NCBI GenBank assembly: GCA_002396125.1
Contig: DGWL01000020.1
Coordinates: 1 to 10,428 of the forward strand
Reading direction: 5' to 3'
DNA from: Porphyromonadaceae bacterium UBA4259
Lineage (GTDB): Bacteria; Bacteroidota; Bacteroidia; Bacteroidales; Muribaculaceae
DNA length: 10,428 nucleotides
Position numbers and translations under genes: made by a program. Positions 5,427-10,428 of the stretch are shown here, piece by piece. The number at the start of each line of letters is the position of its first letter. Position 1 is the first letter of the stretch. Under the pieces are notes generated by a model. It was not told the origin of the DNA. It made no database searches and was given only the letters and a program-made list of their open reading frames with translations.

Positions 5427-6485
5427 ATGAGAATATTGAAGAAACAAATTCTGCTGGTAATAGGTTTGCTAATCATTCTGTCGTCGTGCGAACACGATGA
5501 TCCCAAAACCGTGAAGCGCCGTGGCGAGCGCCAAATTTATGTGTTGACATCCGAGGGCCATATCTATGACTTGATGGGCGACAAGATTATGGAGCTCCCC
5601 GACTGTGAGTATGCAAGTGAGATTATAAGTGACGGTGATGACTATTTTGTCTCGGGTAAAAACTCCAAGGGTAAAGTGGGTTACTGGAAAAACGGCAAGT
5701 GGAACACGCTGCACCTTGATTTTATTGATGATGTAGAACACGAGACGCAGGGTATTGCCAAGTGGGACTATTATATCTATCTCTTTGACTATCCATTCAT
5801 TTTGAAAAACAGCGGTATTTTCCCACTTGACGATTGTGAGGATTTTAATCCCTCGGGTCGGTGTCTTGCTGTGAGCAATGGCAAATGTTATCTCACAGGA
5901 ATGGAATATCATGGCGATGATAATTTGCCTAACGATGCCGTGCTCTACTATGAGCACAAGGGCCGCTATGCCAAGGCCATTCTGCCCAAACCCAGTCCCG
6001 ACCTAAGCGGCCATGCAACGTGCATCCATGCCTACGACACCTTCCACACCATCGTGGGCGGTCACGTGGGGCATGAGCCTTGCATCTGGGTTGACCAGCA
6101 GCTGCAAGTTCTTCCACGCATTTGTAACCCACCTACCCCAGAGTATGACCTGCCACTGGGTCACGTGAGTTCAGTGACCAAGCTCAATGGCCATATTTAT
6201 GCCTGTGGTTATGAGGAAGATGATAATAGCAACATGCGTGCTGTGCTGTGGGTGGATGGAGTGCCTCAATTTGTGCAGTCACCACGTCAGGAAAAAATGA
6301 GGTTTTCCTTTGCCGACGAGCTGATTGCCTATGGCGACGACTTGTACATGCTCACTTTTGAATGCTATGAGCAAAAATTAGCTAATGGTGAAACTGAAAA
6401 TAACATCGATATTTTGATTTGGATGAACGAAAGGATAATAGCCAAGTACAATAATATTGATGTTGTGAATTTCACTGTGGTATAA
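5427..6485 (+). CDS. predicted lipoprotein with beta-propeller-like repeats, function unknown
   Basis: A 352-residue protein with a lipoprotein signal: MRILKKQ, a hydrophobic stretch and lipobox LSSC with Cys21, followed by EHDDP. An acidic segment just after the cysteine is common in Bacteroidetes lipoproteins exported to the surface, so surface exposure is possible. The rest has at least six degenerate repeats of a strand, a Gly, a spacer and an aromatic-acidic turn: YVLTSEGHIYDL (about 38), YFVSG to GYWKNGKW (73-92), YLTG to LYYEHKGRY (155-181), IVGG to IWVDQQ (209-225), YACGY to VLWVDGV (258-279), and YMLT to LIWMNERI (307-337). This periodicity suggests a Kelch- or WD-like beta-propeller. 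I see no catalytic motif and cannot assign a family. The gene is divergent from the protease, with about 150 bases between the start codons. The frame extends upstream to 5340, but that part precedes the promoter. Confidence 0.75.
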   Translation: MRILKKQILLVIGLLIILSSCEHDDPKTVKRRGERQIYVLTSEGHIYDLMGDKIMELPDCEYASEIISDGDDYFVSGKNSKGKVGYWKNGKWNTLHLDFIDDVEHETQGIAKWDYYIYLFDYPFILKNSGIFPLDDCEDFNPSGRCLAVSNGKCYLTGMEYHGDDNLPNDAVLYYEHKGRYAKAILPKPSPDLSGHATCIHAYDTFHTIVGGHVGHEPCIWVDQQLQVLPRICNPPTPEYDLPLGHVSSVTKLNGHIYACGYEEDDNSNMRAVLWVDGVPQFVQSPRQEKMRFSFADELIAYGDDLYMLTFECYEQKLANGETENNIDILIWMNERIIAKYNNIDVVNFTVV

Positions 6486-6572
6486 CAAATAAAACGACAA
6501 TGAAAATGAAACTTTTTTTAAGAACTCTTTTCTCGGGAGCTTTGTCAGCGATTCCCTTCACTCTTCAGCGAC

Positions 6573-6590
6573 TTCTAATATTTCTAATAT
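6573..6590 (+). repeat. 9-bp tandem repeat upstream of the CarboxypepD-like gene
   Basis: TTCTAATAT is repeated twice without a gap, 31 bases upstream of the start at 6621. No TAnnTTTG element is seen in 6486-6620, so the following gene may be read from the lipoprotein promoter, or from a promoter of another type in this AT-rich patch. Confidence 0.4.
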
Positions 6591-6620
6591 TCACATTCTT
6601 ATTGACAAGTTTTCATGATT

Positions 6621-7718
6621 ATGAAAAAAAACATTCTTATCAGTTGTCTGCTGTTGTTATGCGCAATGTCACTGCGCGCGCAGCGCATCCAAGTGGTGGA
6701 TGGCGATGGAACGCCAATCCCCTATGTAACAGTTACAACCAACGAAGGTAAGTACATAGCAAGTACCGATATTGACGGTTGGATTGAGAGCGTAGGCGAG
6801 AACACCACAATCCATTTGTCGCAAGTGGCATATAAGCCGATGACGATTGCTGTCGCTGACATCAAGGACGGCCGAATCACTCTTGACGAGGCCAGTTATG
6901 ACCTGCCCGAGGTCGTGGTCAAGCCCAAAGAACTGCTTTATTGTCAGACCTATTTCCGCGACGTATATATCGATGAAGAAGGCCCCATCTTCTACCGTGC
7001 GGGTGTTATTGATAACTCCTATGATATCGCCAAGAAAGAGGTATCAGCCAAGTCACGCCACCTTTCAAAGGCGCAAAGCGGGTTTTGGCGCGTCCTCTAC
7101 AGCAGCACATCAGGACAGTATGACCAATTCGCAAGATTGCCCGAAGAATCATATTATGATAAAATACGTGGACTGCAACAGAAGGGCAGTATCACCCTGA
7201 CCGACGCTGGCAATGGGCGACAGATCATTGCCGACAGCATTTGTCAACTGGGTTACATCTACTGGAATGCAGAGGAGCGCACTCGCACGGTGTCTTTCAA
7301 TTTAAGTACCTACCGTAATCACATCAAGAACAAGGAGAAACAGGAAAAAGCCGCTAAAAAGGGTAAAACGTTTGTCCCCGACACCGTCAAACAACAGCGC
7401 ACTTCGACCACTATTTATCAGGTCTATCGCACCGACTCGGTCGGAAACTCAAGAACCGACGACTTCGTAATGTCACAACTCACCGTTATTGGACGGCACA
7501 GACATTCAGGCACAGAATACCTCCTCCAAGTGCAGTCCTATGCCACCGATTACGCCTACATCGACAAAAAAGAATACAAGCAACAGCGCAAGGACAACGA
7601 GGTGGACATGGACATCGACGAACTGCGCCGATTCGAGAAGGCTCACAACATTCCGTTGCTGGCCCCCGACGTAAAAGCGGCTATCGACAAACTCTTTGAG
7701 AAAGAATTGGCGAAATAA
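6621..7718 (+). CDS. secreted CarboxypepD_reg-like domain protein, function unknown
   Basis: A 365-residue protein with a signal peptide (MKKNILISCLLLLCAMSLRA, cleavage before Gln21). Residues about 21-100 form a carboxypeptidase regulatory-like beta-sandwich: RIQVVDGDGTPIPYVTV, then TDIDGWIE, HLSQVAYKPM and LPEVVVKP. This domain is common at the N-terminus of TonB-dependent receptors, but here no plug or barrel follows. The remaining 265 residues are hydrophilic, with a lysine-rich stretch (KNKEKQEKAAKKGK) and an acidic-helical C-terminus ending in FEKELAK. The absence of a C-terminal aromatic residue argues against an outer-membrane barrel; a periplasmic or surface role is more likely. An ATG two codons earlier (6615) is possible. 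The gene lies 135 bases after the lipoprotein with no terminator between, so they may share a transcript. I cannot assign a function. Confidence 0.75.
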   Translation: MKKNILISCLLLLCAMSLRAQRIQVVDGDGTPIPYVTVTTNEGKYIASTDIDGWIESVGENTTIHLSQVAYKPMTIAVADIKDGRITLDEASYDLPEVVVKPKELLYCQTYFRDVYIDEEGPIFYRAGVIDNSYDIAKKEVSAKSRHLSKAQSGFWRVLYSSTSGQYDQFARLPEESYYDKIRGLQQKGSITLTDAGNGRQIIADSICQLGYIYWNAEERTRTVSFNLSTYRNHIKNKEKQEKAAKKGKTFVPDTVKQQRTSTTIYQVYRTDSVGNSRTDDFVMSQLTVIGRHRHSGTEYLLQVQSYATDYAYIDKKEYKQQRKDNEVDMDIDELRRFEKAHNIPLLAPDVKAAIDKLFEKELAK

Positions 7719-7752
7719 TTGATAATGACGATTTTGTTAACCAATCTTATGG

Positions 7753-7788
7753 AAAGTGGGCTTTAGTAATAAGGTCCACTTTTTTATT
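7753..7788 (+). terminator. intrinsic terminator after the CarboxypepD-like gene
   Basis: Bases 7753-7765 (AAAGTGGGCTTTA) pair with 7770-7782 (TAAGGTCCACTTT) in 13 pairs including two wobbles, capped by a GTAA tetraloop and followed by TTTATT. The terminator abuts the next promoter, so the two units are insulated within about 60 bases. Confidence 0.85.
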
Positions 7789-7803
7789 GTGACAAAAAAG
7801 TGT

Positions 7804-7811
7804 TACCTTTG
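7804..7811 (+). promoter_or_regulatory. -7 element of the porin-symporter operon
   Basis: TACCTTTG followed by CA precedes the porin start by 26 bases. The region expected to hold the -33 box (7781-7784, TTTT) is the tail of the terminator; a TTG at 7787-7789 has a 14-base spacer. The start is expected near 7816-7820. Confidence 0.65.
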
Positions 7812-7837
7812 CAAATTGTTTAATCCTTAAAAAGACT

Positions 7838-9016
7838 ATGGATATTTTCGTAAAACTTTTAGTAGCGGTTCTTTCAGTTATGCCGGTGATGGCTTTGGCT
7901 GCCGAGGGTGAGACAGTCCATGAGGAGAAAAAGCTTGCGGTGAAGGTGTCAACTCTCAACACTAGCGATAGTGCCATCATGGCCACTAAGCCCCATCAGG
8001 GTGAGCAGCCGGTGCAGCCGCTTAACATTCACATCGGACCTAGCAAACTCACTCTCTTTGGCTATGCTCAAGGAAAATATGACATGACTAAAACCGGTGG
8101 CGCAACCGACAATTCATTCAGCATAGCGCGCATCATCCTGATGGCTAATGCTGAGTTGACACGGCGATTAAGCTTCTTCGTCATGCTCGACGTGGGAACA
8201 ACGCAGGCTTCTAAAATCCTGCATGAATACTATGCGCAATATGCCTTCCTGCCTGAGCTTAAACTCAGGGTAGGGCAGTTCAAGACGCCTTACTCCATGG
8301 AGAATATCATATCGCCCACTTTGCTCGGCAACATTAACATCAACGAGGGCACACGATACATGGCGGGCATTGCCGGTGATCCTCTCTACGGCAACTATGC
8401 GGGTCGAGACCTGGGCATCATGCTAACCGGTGATGCCATAAAAGCTGCCGACGGCCATCGCTACCTCAACTACAGTCTTGGCGTCTTTAACGGAGCCGGC
8501 ATCAACACTCGCGACAACAACAAGCACAAGGATGTGGCGGCAATGATAAATGTGCTGCCAACCAAGAATATCACTCTGTCGGCATCAATGATTTTAGGTA
8601 ATGGCAACGCTCGCGATGTCGACGCCTTTGCGGCTATAGAGAAGGGTAAAGACTATACCCGCAACCGCTGGGCTGTGGGCGCCGAGATTAGCTGGCGTCC
8701 GCTCAAGCTGCGCACCGAGTATATGTGGGGCAAGAACGGTCCCATTGGCAATCGTGCCTTTTATGCCGAACTCTGGTGCCGGTTGCTGCGCGGACTCGAC
8801 CTGGTGCTTGACTATGACTATCTCAACAAGAACACGGCTTTAAGCAAGGACACACGCGACGCATTCCCGGCATGGACATGCACAAGCAACTATCTTGTGG
8901 GCTTGCAGTACTGGTTCTACAAGAAATGCCGCCTCAGCACCCAGTATGTCTACAGCAATCGCAACACCGGTCCCGACACTAAGGCATGGATAACGCAACT
9001 GCAAATCGCTTTCTAA
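7838..9016 (+). CDS. outer-membrane porin, Porin_O_P family
   Basis: A 392-residue outer-membrane barrel of the phosphate-selective porin O/P family. The signal peptide MDIFVKLLVAVLSVMPVMALA is probably cut near residue 21. A hydrophilic linker of about 45 residues follows, and the barrel starts at LTLFGYAQGKYD (71-82). Family-like features are IARIILMANAELTRRLSFFVMLD (97-119; strand-turn-strand), the conserved RVGQFKTPYS (144-153), and alternating aromatic strands through to the C-terminal LQIAF, whose last Phe is the barrel-assembly signal. Despite the family name, bacteroidal members are not all phosphate-specific. The gene has its own promoter and is followed after 40 bases by an inner-membrane anion carrier, suggesting a shared uptake role. 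The substrate is not evident from sequence. Confidence 0.85.
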   Translation: MDIFVKLLVAVLSVMPVMALAAEGETVHEEKKLAVKVSTLNTSDSAIMATKPHQGEQPVQPLNIHIGPSKLTLFGYAQGKYDMTKTGGATDNSFSIARIILMANAELTRRLSFFVMLDVGTTQASKILHEYYAQYAFLPELKLRVGQFKTPYSMENIISPTLLGNININEGTRYMAGIAGDPLYGNYAGRDLGIMLTGDAIKAADGHRYLNYSLGVFNGAGINTRDNNKHKDVAAMINVLPTKNITLSASMILGNGNARDVDAFAAIEKGKDYTRNRWAVGAEISWRPLKLRTEYMWGKNGPIGNRAFYAELWCRLLRGLDLVLDYDYLNKNTALSKDTRDAFPAWTCTSNYLVGLQYWFYKKCRLSTQYVYSNRNTGPDTKAWITQLQIAF

Positions 9017-9056
9017 CCCCCTTGATTACTCGACATTTTTTAACTTATCAGCACCA

Positions 9057-9905
9057 ATGAACGCAACTATATTTATAGTGATTCCCATTCTCTCATTGCT
9101 CATGTTTGAGTTGGGATTGAATTTAACGCTTAAAGACTTTAAACTTTTTAAAGATCGTCCCAAGCCGGTTATTGCGGGCTTGATTGGGCAAATAATAGTG
9201 CTGCCGCTGCTGGCGTGGTTCATTGGGCGTGCCTTCGGGCTTGAACCGATATTTATGATTGGCTTTGTGCTCATCGCATGTTGTCCTGGAGGCAGTTCGT
9301 CTAACGTGTTCTCGATGCTGGCTCGTGGTGATGTGGCACTCTCGGTGTCGCTCACGGCATGTAGCAGCATTATCACGCTTTTCACAGTGCCGCTCATCAT
9401 GGATTGGGCAACAACCGCTGTGGGCAGTCAGACCCATGTGCAATTGCCGGTGGGCAAACTCTTCATGCAGAACATTGTGCTCATGTTCCTTCCCATAGTA
9501 GTGGGCATAGCTGTGAAGAAGAAGTGGAAGAGGGCTACCGAGCAAATTCACCGGGTACTCAGCAAGATAGCTTTCCCGGCGCTCATCCTACTCGCCACCA
9601 TTTTCTTCATCCAAAACCGCGAGGCTATTACCGCGCGCTTTGGACAGCTGGGAGCATCGGTGAGTGTTCTCATCCTGCTCGCCATGGCTAGTGGAGTGCT
9701 CATGGCTTGGCTCATGCGCCTCTCGGGTCGCGAGCGTCGCACTATTGTTATCGAGATTGGTATGCAAAATGCCGCTCAAGCTATAGCCATTGCCAGCAGT
9801 CCGCTCGTGTTTAACAACGACGTCATTGCCGTCCCGGCCATCATCTATGCCTTGATGATGAATATTATTCTTATAATTTATGTGGCAATTGCCAAGCGGC
9901 GATAA
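9057..9905 (+). CDS. bile acid:sodium symporter (BASS/SBF) family transporter
   Basis: A 282-residue inner-membrane protein with about nine hydrophobic segments, in the length range of bacterial BASS members. Recognisable are the first helix with MFELGLNLTLKDF, the family hallmark ACCPGGSSSNVFSMLARGD (75-92) followed by VALSVSLTACSSIITLFTVPL, and EIGMQNAAQAIA (233-244), which matches the sodium-binding and crossover region of the structurally known homologue ASBT. The family moves organic anions with sodium: bile acids, pyruvate, pantothenate or other carboxylates, depending on the member. A bile acid substrate is not implied in a bacterium. The 40-base gap after the porin has no hairpin or promoter, so the pair is probably one operon. 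After the stop, 9906-9969 is AT-rich and shows no clear terminator, only a repeated AAATTTGCT (9904-9912 and 9932-9940). Confidence 0.87.
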   Translation: MNATIFIVIPILSLLMFELGLNLTLKDFKLFKDRPKPVIAGLIGQIIVLPLLAWFIGRAFGLEPIFMIGFVLIACCPGGSSSNVFSMLARGDVALSVSLTACSSIITLFTVPLIMDWATTAVGSQTHVQLPVGKLFMQNIVLMFLPIVVGIAVKKKWKRATEQIHRVLSKIAFPALILLATIFFIQNREAITARFGQLGASVSVLILLAMASGVLMAWLMRLSGRERRTIVIEIGMQNAAQAIAIASSPLVFNNDVIAVPAIIYALMMNIILIIYVAIAKRR

Positions 9906-9969
9906 ATTTGCTGTGTTATAAAATAATATAAAAATTTGCTCACTAGTGGCATCTTATTGAAAAAATAAC

Positions 9970-9977
9970 TACCTTTG
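9970..9977 (+). promoter_or_regulatory. -7 element of the right-edge secreted protein gene
   Basis: TACCTTTG followed by CA. No convincing -33 box is present at 19 bases. The start is expected near 9982-9986, giving a leader of about 90 bases before the ATG at 10073, much longer than at the other genes here. The leader shows no stable hairpin by eye and no long upstream frame. Confidence 0.65.
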
Positions 9978-10072
9978 CAGCAAGAAAAGGGGTGTTTTGG
10001 TTTAATCAACTGAAACATACCTTTTTATATAAACAACAAATTAATAAACTTCTTAAACTTAATTCATTTTTT

Positions 10073-10428
10073 ATGAGAAAGTTTTTATCTCTCGTGATGA
10101 TGGCCATGCTCGCCGTGGGAGCATTGGCTGCTGAGGTTACTGACGTGCTGACAGGTTCTGCTACAGGCGTTAGTGGAAGTAGTTACACTGAATGGTCTGG
10201 TGTGACTCTCAACTCTGATGCTGTTTATGCAGGTCAAAGTGCTGGTACTTATGGTAGTATCCAACTTAGGTCAAAAAACAACAATTCGGGTGTTATAACC
10301 ACTACTTCAGGAGGTGCAGTTAAGAGTGTTACTGTCGTATTTAATTCTAACACTATGGATGGACGCACTCTTAACGTTTATGGTAAGAATACTGCTTATA
10401 GTGCAGCTACCGATTTGTATGATGGCTC
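10073..10428 (+). CDS. secreted protein, N-terminal part, cut by the window edge
   Basis: The frame is open from ATG 10073 to the window edge (118 full codons). It begins with a signal peptide, MRKFLSLVMMAMLAVGALA, with likely cleavage near residue 19, so the product is exported. The mature part is rich in Ser, Thr, Gly and Asn with alternating strands: SYTEWSGVTLNSD, GSIQLRSKNNNSG, then VKSVTVVFNSNTMDGRTLNVYGKNTAY split over about 84-110. Strand-rich modules of this kind, with LNVYGKN and an aromatic/acidic tail (DLYD), occur in secreted Bacteroidales proteins ahead of nuclease, protease or adhesion domains. Which applies here depends on sequence outside the window. Codon use is more A/T-ending than in the neighbouring transporter. 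Confidence 0.75.
   Translation, partial: MRKFLSLVMMAMLAVGALAAEVTDVLTGSATGVSGSSYTEWSGVTLNSDAVYAGQSAGTYGSIQLRSKNNNSGVITTTSGGAVKSVTVVFNSNTMDGRTLNVYGKNTAYSAATDLYDG

Overview
The window looks like chromosomal DNA from a member of the Bacteroidales, probably a gut-type lineage near Muribaculaceae or Prevotellaceae; the family is an inference. The main sign is the promoters. The Bacteroidetes primary-sigma -7 element TAnnTTTG occurs ahead of most transcription units as TACCTTTG, TAACTTTG or TAAATTTG, in two cases with a clean TTTG exactly 19 bases upstream. Start codons lack clear Shine-Dalgarno sequences. The gene content also fits: a TamL-type Omp85 lipoprotein, a C10 cysteine protease with dockerin repeats, Porin_O_P and CarboxypepD_reg-like proteins.

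Layout. The left edge (2-256) holds a fragment of an RHS/YD-repeat protein that ends abruptly. Bases 257-608 contain no protein gene. On the minus strand, however, this stretch has a promoter, about 145 bases of non-coding sequence with duplicated motifs and a GNRA-capped hairpin, and then a strong intrinsic terminator, so I call a candidate small RNA. The same DNA read on the plus strand resembles the leader of an outer-membrane (SusC-like) gene that is no longer there. Next come tamL (624-2960) and a HAD-family phosphatase (3033-3701), separated by a 14-bp hairpin. A self-contained tRNA-Val(TAC) unit follows, with its own promoter and terminator.

A minus-strand secreted C10 protease with a C-terminal dockerin (3998-5278) is divergent from a plus-strand lipoprotein that appears to be a small beta-propeller (5427-6485). 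This is followed by a secreted CarboxypepD_reg-like protein of unknown role (6621-7718) and a terminator. A Porin_O_P outer-membrane channel (7838-9016) and a bile acid:sodium symporter family carrier (9057-9905) sit 40 bases apart and probably form one uptake operon. The window ends inside a secreted protein (from 10073) preceded by a leader of about 90 bases.

Most of the genes concern the cell envelope: outer-membrane assembly, a secreted protease, a surface lipoprotein, a porin and an inner-membrane carrier. I see no CRISPR array, insertion sequence, integrase or known defence system. For tamL, the protease and the lipoprotein the promoter position rules out the longest reading frame's start codon, so I moved these starts to 624, 5278 and 5427. 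The least explained item is the minus-strand RNA locus at 293-475.
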